A stretch of DNA of 32,508 nucleotides. Source: Deltaproteobacteria bacterium. GTDB lineage: Bacteria; Desulfobacterota; RBG-13-43-22. The stretch is from positions 1 through 32,508 of the forward strand of contig JACRCK010000112.1 of assembly GCA_016219065.1 (NCBI GenBank), written 5' to 3'. Made by a program: the position numbers and the translations under genes. The notes beneath the pieces were generated by a model, which worked only from the letters and a program-made list of their open reading frames with translations, did no database searches and was not told the origin of the DNA. Below are positions 18,473-26,212 of this stretch, in pieces (positions within the stretch are counted from its first letter, which is position 1; every line of letters begins with the position of its first letter).

Positions 18473-19143
18473 TCGAACTGCAGGGGGTTTCCAAAAGTTA
18501 TCAGTCCGGTTCGGCCCGGGTCTGGGCCTTGAAAGGGATCGACCTGGCCGTCGGGGTCGGGGAACTGGTCGTCTTCTCCGGGAAAAGCGGCTGCGGCAAG
18601 ACGACCTTGCTGAACCTGGTCGGCGGGCTGGATGTGCCGTCGGCCGGGGAGGTCCGGGTGGCGGGGCGCAATATCGGCAGCCTCTCCGAGAAGGACCGGA
18701 CCCTGTATCGGCGGGACGAAGTCGGTACGGTGTTTCAATTCTTCCACCTGATCCCCATGCTAACCGTGGAGGAAAACATCGCCCTGCCCCATTGGCTGGC
18801 CGGGTTCCCGGAGCAACAAACCCGCTTACGGGTGGAGGTCCTGCTGGAACAAATGGAGCTGCGGCCCCGCCGGAAGCACCATCCTCACGAACTTTCCGGG
18901 GGGGAACAACAGCGGGTGGCCATTGCGCGAGCCCTGGTCAACTCCCCACGGATTATCCTGGCGGACGAACCGACCGGCAACCTGGATTCCCTGACCGGCG
19001 GTCAGGTATTGTCCCTGCTGCTGGACCTGAACCGCCACCAGGGGCAAACCATCCTGATGGCCACCCATTCTCGGGAGGCGGATCCGCTGGCCAGCCGCAT
19101 CGTAAAACTCAAGGACGGCCAAATTCAAGAAATCATCGGCTGA
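18415..19143 (+). CDS. Orphan ABC transporter ATPase (LolD/MacB-like)
   Basis: The ATPase domain is complete: Walker [15 protein letters not shown]-loop region [13 protein letters not shown], signature [15 protein letters not shown], Walker [13 protein letters not shown] and the H-loop MATHS. The sequence falls in the LolD/MacB/FtsE-like subfamily, whose members normally pair with a FtsX-like permease; none is in the window. The start is uncertain. TTG 18415 (after AGGGGG) gives 242 residues but overlaps the previous gene by 58 bases; CTG 18460, about ten bases after a perfect AAGGAGG at 18443-18449, would begin with the canonical [11 protein letters not shown] and overlaps by 13. Six bases separate its stop from the molybdopterin-binding gene. 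Confidence 0.88.
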   Translation: MEPPGAQNAEGGLPALDAVIELQGVSKSYQSGSARVWALKGIDLAVGVGELVVFSGKSGCGKTTLLNLVGGLDVPSAGEVRVAGRNIGSLSEKDRTLYRRDEVGTVFQFFHLIPMLTVEENIALPHWLAGFPEQQTRLRVEVLLEQMELRPRRKHHPHELSGGEQQRVAIARALVNSPRIILADEPTGNLDSLTGGQVLSLLLDLNRHQGQTILMATHSREADPLASRIVKLKDGQIQEIIG

Positions 19144-19149
19144 AGGAAA

Positions 19150-20178
19150 ATGAAAAAAATAAAAATTAAAAACGCGGTCGGTCTGGTTCTCGGGCACGAC
19201 ATCACCCGGATCGTACCGGGCAGTTTCAAAGGGGTGGCCTTTAAAAAAGGGCACGTTATTCGTCCGGAAGATATTCCCGCCCTGCTGGATCTGGGCAAGG
19301 AGTCCATTTTCGTCCTGGATATTCCACCGGGGACCCTCCATGAAAACGACGCGGCGGAACGGCTGGCCCGGGCTTTGATCGGGGAACACCTGGCGCTGAA
19401 GGGTCCGGCAGAAGGCAAGATCAATCTGCACGCGGAAATCAAGGGCCTGTTAAAAATCAAGGTCCCGGCCCTGAACCGGGTCAACCTCGTTCCCCAGATC
19501 ATCGTCTCCACCCTGCACAACCATTCGGTCGTCCAGCCGGGAGACCCGGTGGCCGGCACCCGGATCATTCCCTTGACCATCGCTGAAAAAAGCATCGTTC
19601 GGGCCGAAACGATCTGCGCCCGAAATCGACCGATCATCACCCTCCGGCCCTTTCTCCCTAAAAAAGTGGGGGTCGTGGTGACCGGTTCCGAAGTCTATAC
19701 CGGCCGGGTCAAGAACGGGTTCGACCGTTGGGTGGGCGACAAGCTGATCGCCTACGGGTGCCAAATCCTCGAGCAAAAAACCGTCCCGGACAAGGTGGAG
19801 CGCATCTCCGGGGCTATCCGGGAAATGGTCACCCGGGGCTGCGATCTCATCGTCACCACCGGAGGCATGTCCATTGACCCCGACGATGTCACCCGCAAGG
19901 GCATCCGTCGGGCCGGGGCCAAAATTATCTTTTACGGCACTCCCGTCCTGCCGGGGGCCATGTTCCTCTATGCCCGCCTGGGGGAAATTCCCCTGCTGGG
20001 GCTTCCGGCCTGCGTGTTTTACCACCAGGTCACCTTATTTGACCTGATGCTCCCGGTGATTCTGGCCGGGGAGAAACCTACCCGCCAGGAAATCGCCGCC
20101 TTGGGACACGGGGGCTTCTGCCGCAACTGCCCGGAATGCCGGTTTCCCGTCTGTCCTTTCGGAAAAGGAGGTTTCTGA
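19150..20178 (+). CDS. Molybdopterin-binding (MoeA/MoaB-like) domain protein with a four-cysteine tail
   Basis: The 342-residue protein has an N-terminal part unlike MoeA (residues 1-165) and a molybdopterin-binding fold from about 175, with VVVTGSEVYTGRVKNGF, DLIVTTGGMSIDPDDVTRKG, and GTPVLPGAMFLYA with a GLPACVFYH ending. The C-terminus has Cys324-x2-Cys327-x2-Cys330-x4-Cys335 (CRNCPECRFPVCPFGKGGF), a motif able to bind zinc or an iron-sulfur cluster. It precedes yqeB with a one-base overlap (TGATG). A role in delivering or modifying molybdenum cofactor for molybdenum hydroxylases is inferred from the fold and neighbours. Confidence 0.88.
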   Translation: MKKIKIKNAVGLVLGHDITRIVPGSFKGVAFKKGHVIRPEDIPALLDLGKESIFVLDIPPGTLHENDAAERLARALIGEHLALKGPAEGKINLHAEIKGLLKIKVPALNRVNLVPQIIVSTLHNHSVVQPGDPVAGTRIIPLTIAEKSIVRAETICARNRPIITLRPFLPKKVGVVVTGSEVYTGRVKNGFDRWVGDKLIAYGCQILEQKTVPDKVERISGAIREMVTRGCDLIVTTGGMSIDPDDVTRKGIRRAGAKIIFYGTPVLPGAMFLYARLGEIPLLGLPACVFYHQVTLFDLMLPVILAGEKPTRQEIAALGHGGFCRNCPECRFPVCPFGKGGF

Positions 20179-20978
20179 TGCCGCTTCCTCGGCTCACCGT
20201 GCTGATCCGCGGGGCGGGCGAAATGGCCAGCGGGGTGGCCTGGCGCCTGCATCAAGCGCACTTCCGGGTGTTGCTGACCGAGGTCCCCGAACCGCTGGCC
20301 GTGCGCCGGGAGGTTTCGTTCTGCGAGGCGGTCTATGACGGCCGGAAAACGGTGGAAGGGGTGGAAGCCGTGTTGATCCCGGCCCCGGAAGAAGCCGCCG
20401 CCGTCTGGGAGACCAACCGCCTGCCGCTCCTGGTCGACCCGGACCTGACCCGGGCCCGGGCCCTGAATCCGGACGCCTTGGTGGACGCCATACTGGCCAA
20501 AAAAAATCTCGGCACCCGGATATCCGACGCTCCCTGGGTCATCGGCCTGGGGCCGGGGTTTCGAGCCGGCCGGGATTGCCATCTGGTGGTGGAAACCAAC
20601 CGGGGCCATAATCTGGGCCGCCTGTATACCGCAGGGGAGGCCGAACCGGATACCGGCGAACCGGGGATCATCGGCGGCTTTTCCCGGGAGCGGGTTCTCC
20701 GGGCGCCGGTGGCCGGCCGTCTCCAATCCCTCAAGTCCATCGGGGAGGCCGTGGAAGCCGGTGAAGTCGTGGCCTTCGTTTCCGGCCGGCCCGTCCCCTC
20801 TCCGATCAAGGGTATCCTCCGGGGATTGATCCGGGACCAGACCCCCGTAACCGCCCAGCTCAAAATAGGCGACGTGGACCCCCGGGGGAATCGGGCCTAC
20901 TGTTTCACCATCTCCGAGAAGGCCCGGGCTATCGCCGGGGCGATCCTGGAGGGGCTTTTACGACGCTTCCATCAGTAG
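20178..20978 (+). CDS. yqeB: Selenium-dependent molybdenum hydroxylase system protein, YqeB (EF2563) family
   Basis: The 266-residue protein starts at an ATG after AAAAGGAGG, overlapping the previous stop by one base. Family features are VLIRGAGEMASGVAWRLHQAHF (a dinucleotide-fold-like start), EVSFCEAVYDG, VIGLGPGFRAGRDCHLVVETNRGHNLGR, and GFSRERVLRAPVAGR. YqeB-family proteins are a genomic marker for SDMHs, in which molybdenum hydroxylases carry labile selenium. Neither selD nor a hydroxylase structural gene is in the window. Confidence 0.9.
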   Translation: MPLPRLTVLIRGAGEMASGVAWRLHQAHFRVLLTEVPEPLAVRREVSFCEAVYDGRKTVEGVEAVLIPAPEEAAAVWETNRLPLLVDPDLTRARALNPDALVDAILAKKNLGTRISDAPWVIGLGPGFRAGRDCHLVVETNRGHNLGRLYTAGEAEPDTGEPGIIGGFSRERVLRAPVAGRLQSLKSIGEAVEAGEVVAFVSGRPVPSPIKGILRGLIRDQTPVTAQLKIGDVDPRGNRAYCFTISEKARAIAGAILEGLLRRFHQ

Positions 20979-21022
20979 AAACGGATTCGCTGGTCCAGGC
21001 TCTGGACCCGGGGCCCCGGGAA

Positions 21023-21745
21023 TTGATCTCCCTGGTCGGGGCCGGCGGGAAAACCACCCTGATGTTCCTGCTGGCCGCGGAACTGGCCGGCCGTAAGTTC
21101 CGAGTCGTCACCACCACCACCACCAAGATATTCCCTCCCCAACCGGAAGAAAGCCCGCTGATCGTTACCGGTGAAACCGCTTCCTGGCCGCGGATCCGGG
21201 AAGCCCTCCGGCGGCACGGCCGGCTCACCTGGGTCGCCGCCTGGGGACCTCAAGGGAAACTGCTGGGGGTTTCGCCCGCCGCTTTGTCCCGCCTCTGGTC
21301 CCGGAGCTGGGTGGATTATATCATTGCCGAAACGGATGGCTCCGCCCGCAAGCCGATCAAGGCCCCCCGGGAGACGGAACCGCTGGTCTCGCCGGAAACC
21401 ACCATCTTCGTTTCCGTTTTCGGATTATCCGCCCTGGGCCAACCCCTGAACCAGGCTTCCTGTTTTCAGCCGGAACGGATCTCCCGCCTGACCGGTTTTC
21501 CGCCGGAGGCCCCCATAACGGGAGACCTCCTGACCCGTTTGGCCGTCCATCCTCTGGGGGGACTGAAGGGCTGGAAACCGGGGATGCGGGCCGTCTGCCT
21601 GTTGAATCAGAGCGATGCCCCGGCCGATCCCTCCGGGCTTCCGGGCCTGGCTGAGCATATCCTCCGCCAGGCCCCGGCCGCCATCGAACGGGTCGTCCTG
21701 GCCCGGTTGAAACCGGAAAAACACTTTACCGTCATCCGTTTGTAA
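21023..21745 (+). CDS. yqeC: SDMH accessory protein YqeC
   Basis: A P-loop protein with VGAGGKTTLMFLLAAELAG at the N-terminus, the VVTTTTTKIFPP stretch and IIAETDGSARKPIKAP, all typical of the YqeC family. TTG 21023 gives 240 residues and puts the P-loop at residue 6. The frame upstream reads SLVQALDPGPREL, which looks like the normal family N-terminus, but it contains no ATG, GTG or TTG. If that part is translated, the start would be a rare codon such as ACG 20960/20963 (six to nine bases after GGAGGGG) or CTG 20990. The gene follows yqeB closely and ends the cluster. Its last codons overlap a candidate Pho box for phoB. Confidence 0.88.
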   Translation: MISLVGAGGKTTLMFLLAAELAGRKFRVVTTTTTKIFPPQPEESPLIVTGETASWPRIREALRRHGRLTWVAAWGPQGKLLGVSPAALSRLWSRSWVDYIIAETDGSARKPIKAPRETEPLVSPETTIFVSVFGLSALGQPLNQASCFQPERISRLTGFPPEAPITGDLLTRLAVHPLGGLKGWKPGMRAVCLLNQSDAPADPSGLPGLAEHILRQAPAAIERVVLARLKPEKHFTVIRL

Positions 21746-21762
21746 CCTGCCCGCGTTAATAG
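21730..21762 (+). promoter_or_regulatory. Candidate Pho box upstream of phoB
   Basis: CGTCAT (21730-21735) and TGTAAC (21741-21746) are 11 bases apart, and TAATAG begins ten bases after the second. The spacing matches the other proposed Pho promoters here and CGTCAT matches five of six bases of the E. coli half-site TGTCAT. It lies in the last codons and stop of yqeC. The -10 match is poor, so this is the weakest of the four. Confidence 0.35.
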
Positions 21763-21809
21763 ACTTATATCATTAAAAATTATAGACAGGAAGCAGGACA
21801 GGTTATAAA

Positions 21810-22502
21810 ATGACAAACAAAGCAACCATGCCTAAGATACTGATCGTAGAAGACGATCCCGATATCCGGGAAGTGCTCCGCTTCAACCTGGAAAAAGCGG
21901 GGTATCATCTAGTATTGGCCGACGACGGGGAAAAGGCCTTGGTGCTGGCCCACAAACACGGCCCGGATCTTATTCTGCTGGACCTGATGCTGCCCGGCCT
22001 GGACGGTCTGGAAGTCTGCCGGGCACTGAAACGGGAACCCGCTACCGAGCCCATCCCGGTCATCATGGTAACCGCCAAGGGGGAAGAAATGGATCGGGTG
22101 GTCGGGCTGGAACTGGGTGCCGACGATTACGTCGTCAAACCCTTCAGCATCCGGGAAGTGCTGCTCCGGATCCGCAAGCTCATGGATCGGCAGGAAAAAA
22201 AGGCGGCCCCGGCCATCTTGAAAGCCGAGCCCCTGTTTATGGATCTGGACGGACACACCGCCCGGTTGAAAGATGAAAGGCTGGAATTGACGGCCACGGA
22301 ATTTCGGCTTCTGGCTCATCTGCTGCGATACCGCGGCCGGGTCCAGACCCGGGAAGTCCTCCTGGACAAAGTCTGGGGGTATTCTTTTGAGGGCTACGCC
22401 CGGACGATCGATACCCACATACGGCGTATCCGGAAAAAGCTGGAGGAACACCAGGACCTGATTGAAACGGTCCGGGGGGTGGGTTATCGTTTTCGTGCCT
22501 GA
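21810..22502 (+). CDS. phoB: PhoB-like response regulator (OmpR family)
   Basis: The 230-residue protein has a receiver (residues 8-120) with acidic pocket EDD (14-16), phosphoacceptor Asp58 in LILLDLMLPG, TAK (88-90) and Lys110 in VVKPF, then a winged-helix DNA-binding domain (ELTATEFRLLAHLLRYRG, DTHIRRIRKKLE, TVRGVGYRF). It is followed after 18 bases by a PhoR-like kinase and a few kilobases later by the Pst system, so it should activate phosphate starvation genes. ATG 21810 is preferred because AGGACAGG precedes it; an internal ATG at 21828 lacks a ribosome site. Confidence 0.92.
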   Translation: MTNKATMPKILIVEDDPDIREVLRFNLEKAGYHLVLADDGEKALVLAHKHGPDLILLDLMLPGLDGLEVCRALKREPATEPIPVIMVTAKGEEMDRVVGLELGADDYVVKPFSIREVLLRIRKLMDRQEKKAAPAILKAEPLFMDLDGHTARLKDERLELTATEFRLLAHLLRYRGRVQTREVLLDKVWGYSFEGYARTIDTHIRRIRKKLEEHQDLIETVRGVGYRFRA

Positions 22503-22520
22503 AAGGGCCGGTTTATTTCC

Positions 22521-24305
22521 ATGATTTATCGCCGCTACTGGAAATTTTTCGGGCTTTTTTTACTGCTGACCGTCCTGGTCACCGGGCTGGCCGCTTCCTA
22601 TATCGGGGAAAAGGTCCGGACCACGCTGCTGAACCAAATCAAGACCGAAATGCAGCGGGATTTAACCCATACTAAAAACCTGATTCAAAAAACATTTCTG
22701 CGGTCGCCCCTCCAGGTCTCCCTGCTGGATCAGGCGGCCAAGGAGCTGGGAACGGGCCTGGGGAAAAGGGTGTCCATCATTTCCGCCGACGGACACCTGC
22801 TGGGCGATTCGGCCCGGGAGCCCCGGACGATCGACCGGACCGACGACTACAGCCATCGGCCGGAGATTATCATGGCCCGGGAAAAAGGGTATGGACAGGT
22901 TATCCGGTTCAGCCCCTTCATGAATACCCAGGCCCTGTTCGCCGCCGCCCCCGTATTCAGGGAACGCCTCCCGGTCGGATTTGTCCGCCTGGCCTGGCCG
23001 CTCAACGAACTGGAGGAAACGGTTTACGACTTCCGACGCCGCCTGATCCTGATGGGCGGCCTGATCGGATCCCTGTCCCTCCTTTTCGGCATTTTTCTGC
23101 TCTGGTGGATGGGCCGCCCCCTCAAAGAGATCTCCGGCATGGCCGAACAGATGGCCGGGGGTAACCTGAAGCAGCCGCTCCATCTCCTGCCCCGGTCGGA
23201 ATTCACCCCCCTGGCCCGGTCCCTGGAGAAAATGTCCAAGGACCTGCGTTTGAAACTGGACCTGCTGGACGGGGAAACCAGCCGTCTCCGGGCCATCCTG
23301 CTGGCCATGCAGGAAGGGGTGCTGGTCACCAATGAAAAGGGATTGATCACCCTGGTCAATCCCTTTCTGCGCCAGGTCCTGGGCGGAGCCGTAACCCTGG
23401 AGAACCGGACCATCCAGGAGGTCTTCATGAACACGGAATTCCAGGAGGCCGTGGATCAGGCCCTGAAAGGGGAAAAATTCCAGCGCCTGGAGATCAGCCT
23501 GGGCTGGGATGTAATCCGGTATTTCGAAGTCCAGGTGGTGCCCCTGATTTCCGCCCACTTAACCCAGGGCGCCGTAGTCCTGTTTCATGACATTACCGAA
23601 CTACGACGCCTGCTCAAGGTCCGCCAGGATTTCGTGGCCAACGCCTCCCATGAATTGCGGACCCCCCTGACGGCCATCAGTGGGGCCTTGGAAACTCTGG
23701 AAAGCGTCTGCCCGGCGGAGGGAGACACCCGGAGATTCCTGGGCATCCTCCAGAAAAACGTCCGGCGCATGGTGTATCTGGTTTCCGACCTGCTCGATCT
23801 GTCCCAACTGGAAGACCAGGAACGGGCCGAACGATTTGTGGATGAAGTCAACGTAGCGGAAGTATTGAAAACGGCTCTATCCGGCATCGCTCCCCAGGCC
23901 CAGGAGAAAAATATCTCCCTATCCCTGGATCTGACCGGGCTGTCGTCCGAGGACTGCTCCCTTTTCTGGGAACGGGAGCGGATTTATCAAGCCATTTTCA
24001 ACCTGCTCGACAACGCCATCAAATACACGCCGCCCGGGGGAAAAGTGGTCTTATCCGCCCGCGAGGGGGAAAAGGAAATCAGCGTTTCGGTCACCGACAC
24101 CGGTCTGGGCATCCCCAGGGAGCATCTACCGCGCATCTTCGAACGTTTTTACCGGGTGGACCGGGACCGCTCCCGCGAACTGGGCGGCACCGGCCTGGGG
24201 CTTTCCATAGTTAAACATATCGTCGAGGCCCACAAAGGGAAGGTCGAAGCCCGCAGCGAACTCGGGCGCGGCTCGACCTTCACGATCACCTTCCCTAAAA
24301 AATAA
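22521..24305 (+). CDS. phoR: PhoR-like phosphate regulon sensor histidine kinase
   Basis: The 594-residue protein has TM1 at about 10-28, an extracytoplasmic sensor region (about 30-172), TM2 at about 175-197, a HAMP domain (GRPLKEISGMAEQMAGGNL), a PAS domain (about 254-358) and HisKA with His377 in NASHELRTPLTAISG. The HATPase domain follows (NLLDNAIKYTPPGG, VTDTGLGIP, ERFYRVDRDRS, LGGTGLGLSIVKHIVE). The periplasmic sensor makes it longer than E. coli PhoR, which has almost no external loop, but this layout is common in other phyla. It forms an operon with phoB and ends at a strong terminator. Confidence 0.92.
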   Translation: MIYRRYWKFFGLFLLLTVLVTGLAASYIGEKVRTTLLNQIKTEMQRDLTHTKNLIQKTFLRSPLQVSLLDQAAKELGTGLGKRVSIISADGHLLGDSAREPRTIDRTDDYSHRPEIIMAREKGYGQVIRFSPFMNTQALFAAAPVFRERLPVGFVRLAWPLNELEETVYDFRRRLILMGGLIGSLSLLFGIFLLWWMGRPLKEISGMAEQMAGGNLKQPLHLLPRSEFTPLARSLEKMSKDLRLKLDLLDGETSRLRAILLAMQEGVLVTNEKGLITLVNPFLRQVLGGAVTLENRTIQEVFMNTEFQEAVDQALKGEKFQRLEISLGWDVIRYFEVQVVPLISAHLTQGAVVLFHDITELRRLLKVRQDFVANASHELRTPLTAISGALETLESVCPAEGDTRRFLGILQKNVRRMVYLVSDLLDLSQLEDQERAERFVDEVNVAEVLKTALSGIAPQAQEKNISLSLDLTGLSSEDCSLFWERERIYQAIFNLLDNAIKYTPPGGKVVLSAREGEKEISVSVTDTGLGIPREHLPRIFERFYRVDRDRSRELGGTGLGLSIVKHIVEAHKGKVEARSELGRGSTFTITFPKK

Positions 24306-24338
24306 AAAATGGCCCGAAAAATACTCGGACCATTTTTT
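24304..24338. terminator. Bidirectional terminator after phoR
   Basis: AAAAAATGG-C-CCGA, loop, TCGG-A-CCATTTTTT: 13 pairs and one mismatch, with an A-run before and a T-run after. It can act on phoR transcripts and on the convergent porin gene. Confidence 0.85.
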
Positions 24339-24345
24339 ATGTGAA

Positions 24346-24374
24346 AAAGTCCGGGGTTTATTATCCCGGACTTT
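24346..24374 (-). terminator. Terminator of the porin gene
   Basis: Perfect ten-pair stem AAAGTCCGGG/CCCGGACTTT. On the minus strand it is followed by TTTTTC, so it suits the porin transcript; on the plus strand it has no T-run. Confidence 0.75.
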
Positions 24375-24389
24375 GGGCGGTAAATTTAT

Positions 24390-24427
24390 TTTAGAAAATG
24401 GCCCACGCTTTTAGGACATTTTCTAAA
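24390..24427. terminator. Third hairpin at the phoR/porin junction
   Basis: Perfect 11-pair stem TTTAGAAAATG/CATTTTCTAAA with a 16-base loop, immediately after the porin stop codon on the minus strand. AT-rich and without a long T-run, so it may protect the mRNA end rather than terminate. Confidence 0.5.
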
Positions 24428-24430
24428 ATT

Positions 24431-25696
24431 CTAAAACTTCAACTGAAACCCCAGTTGAAACTGGTCGAAATCTTTCGTGGTCTGGCTTTCAAAATCATTG
24501 TGCTGGTAGGCCGCGAAAGGCATGAACTCCTTGGACCAGTCATAGGACAGCCCCAGGACATAGGTGGTCGTAGCGTTATTGGAGACATCGGTATTGGGAT
24601 CGAAGTTGTAGTACCTGCCGAAGGCCCTCAATTTCTCCACCTTCGGGAGGCGGACGAAACCTTCGACCAGCCAGCCGCTGCGGCTGTTGTCCTCGGTGGA
24701 GGTTAAAGTCCCTTTCCCCCAGTAATATTGTCCGTAAAGAGTGAACCAGGGATGCTGCCAGGCCAGTTGGGCCAGATTGATCTGCGTATCGGGGAAGTCG
24801 TTGGTTTTTCCCTTGGCGGTGAAGTTGTTGTTGGACTGCCCGAACATTCCGTAATAGGACAGCACCAGTCCCTTCAACACCTCGACCCCCGGGGCCGGGC
24901 GGAAATAGACCAGCCCGCCAAAGGGTTTGTTGGTGTTGTTTTCGGAATTGGAGTAACCGGCCCCGTTATAAACACCGATTTGATAACCGGCCCATTTCCC
25001 TGCATAAGTCTTTCCGGCGTACTTGGTAAACCCGTCATCCATTTTTCCGCCGAGCGTCCCCCGGATATTGGCCCCGAAGTCCGCGGAGGCTTGAATGCCG
25101 AACTCATCCAGGAAGTGCTTGCCCTGAACGCGGTAAGGCCAGACATAGGAATCATACTGGTCGGAGGGGGTATGGGTCAACCCCAATTCGGTGACGGTGC
25201 TCCCGAAATACAGGTCGACATAAGCATATTTCATACGGAGTTCCAGCCCGTTGCCCTTGTCGTCGGCATCCCGGGAGGTGAAGAGGTCCGAGGTCAGGTT
25301 GAAGCCCAGCCAGTCATTCAGTTTCCCCGCCAGGGTCAGATAGCCCCGGTTCAGCAGGAACTGATTGGTGGACGGCCCGCCGTCCGCTGTTGACCGCAGG
25401 TTCCATTCGGCGAAGATCGTGGTCCCGAACTTGACCCCCTTCAGGTAGCCGGGCAGAAAATCGCCCTTCTGGCCCACCGCCTTGATTTCTTCCTGCAGCA
25501 CCTCTTTTTCGGCCTTGGCCTGTTTGCGGGCCTCATTCATCAGACCGTCCGCCTCTTCCTGGCTTAGGATGCCCTTCTGCTTCAAAAGGTTGATCAGGTG
25601 CAGGGCGTCGATCTCTCCCGCCTGAACCGGAGGCCAACCTCCCAAAAACCCCAGGAACCCGAAAATCATCAACCATAAACAAATCTTTCTCCTCAT
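24431..25696 (-). CDS. OprP/OprO-like (phosphate-selective) porin
   Basis: The 421-residue protein has a signal peptide (about 1-26, ending PVQAG), then a short helical/coiled stretch (about 30-75, LLKQKGILSQEEADGLMNEA with charged repeats) and a beta-barrel rich in alternating hydrophobic and aromatic residues. It ends in phenylalanine (FQLGFQLKF), the usual barrel-insertion signal. The N-terminal helix followed by a GTTIFAEWNL-type strand is typical of the OprP/OprO porin family. It lies between phoR and pstS with a Pho-box-like promoter, which supports uptake of phosphate or polyphosphate across the outer membrane. ATG 25696 follows AAGGAG; an upstream in-frame start at 25732 is less likely. 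Confidence 0.85.
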   Translation of the reverse strand: MRRKICLWLMIFGFLGFLGGWPPVQAGEIDALHLINLLKQKGILSQEEADGLMNEARKQAKAEKEVLQEEIKAVGQKGDFLPGYLKGVKFGTTIFAEWNLRSTADGGPSTNQFLLNRGYLTLAGKLNDWLGFNLTSDLFTSRDADDKGNGLELRMKYAYVDLYFGSTVTELGLTHTPSDQYDSYVWPYRVQGKHFLDEFGIQASADFGANIRGTLGGKMDDGFTKYAGKTYAGKWAGYQIGVYNGAGYSNSENNTNKPFGGLVYFRPAPGVEVLKGLVLSYYGMFGQSNNNFTAKGKTNDFPDTQINLAQLAWQHPWFTLYGQYYWGKGTLTSTEDNSRSGWLVEGFVRLPKVEKLRAFGRYYNFDPNTDVSNNATTTYVLGLSYDWSKEFMPFAAYQHNDFESQTTKDFDQFQLGFQLKF

Positions 25697-25757
25697 ACTT
25701 GCTCCTTTCTCCTTTTCCTCTTGGGAATTCACTCTATTCAGGGATGATTGGGAAAGG

Positions 25758-25790
25758 ACTGTAGTCCCTTAACGTTACAAAGTCGTGAAG
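25758..25790 (-). promoter_or_regulatory. Candidate Pho box and -10 of the porin gene
   Basis: On the minus strand: CTTCAC, five bases, TGTAAC (25779-25774), ten bases, TACAGT (25763-25758). The proximal half-site and the ten-base gap to the -10 match the pstS promoter; the distal half-site is degenerate. Confidence 0.45.
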
Positions 25791-25846
25791 GCCGAATGAA
25801 ATAAAGGTGACACGCTCAATCAGCCGGGAAATAAAATTCTCCAAAA

Positions 25847-25890
25847 TGTAACCGGATGATCACTCACTTGTTACCGGGGCTGAGTATTCT
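25847..25890 (+). promoter_or_regulatory. Candidate Pho boxes and -10 of the 71-residue ORF
   Basis: TGTAACCGG (25847) and TGTTACCGG (25869) are a near-repeat 22 bases apart, two turns of a Pho box array, with the weaker GATCAC in the intermediate position at 25858. TATTCT (25885-25890) begins ten bases after TGTTAC, the same geometry as at pstS. The rest of the 25697-25923 gap holds the porin promoter on the other strand. Confidence 0.5.
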
Positions 25891-25923
25891 TAGGCGCTTA
25901 GGGGCTGGGCAGAAAGGAACTGT

Positions 25924-26139
25924 ATGAAAATGAAAAAGCTGTTAAAAATTCTGATCCTGGACGGTAGCTCGGATATTACCTACCTGGTCCTCGGTCCGGG
26001 CATTACCATCCGGTCAACCCTTTCCAACGAAAAGGTCGCTCAATTGCTGGAAAAGGAGGCCATGGATTTGATTCTCGGCCCCCAAGGCCTTTACACCAGG
26101 CCTGCGGCCCGGAAATTCCCCCGGGACAAAGCGGCTTGA
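25924..26139 (+). CDS. 71-residue small protein, receiver-like, between porin and pstS
   Basis: The ATG follows AAAGGAA. The sequence LLKILILDGSSDITYLVLGPG, followed by SNEKVAQLLEKEAMDLILGP, resembles a shortened response-regulator receiver: a first strand KILIL with D/SSD in place of the acidic pocket, a helix and a DLIL strand. The phosphoacceptor Asp expected after DLIL is replaced by Gly-Pro, so it should not be phosphorylated. There is no signal peptide or membrane segment. A strong promoter starts at its stop codon and drives pstS. I do not recognise the family. Position and candidate Pho box suggest membership of the phosphate regulon; function is unknown. Confidence 0.65.
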   Translation: MKMKKLLKILILDGSSDITYLVLGPGITIRSTLSNEKVAQLLEKEAMDLILGPQGLYTRPAARKFPRDKAA

Positions 26140-26165
26140 CTCGCTTGGCGATAACTTAATACAAT
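26136..26165 (+). promoter_or_regulatory. Sigma70-type promoter upstream of pstS
   Basis: TTGACT (26136-26141), 18 bases, TACAAT (26160-26165), overlapping the stop of the 71-residue ORF. It would give a leader of about 100 bases before pstS and may provide basal expression. Confidence 0.5.
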
Positions 26166-26212
26166 GAAAGGAGGCGTATCAGGAGGGAAAAGTAATAGGG
26201 TTTTAATCATTT

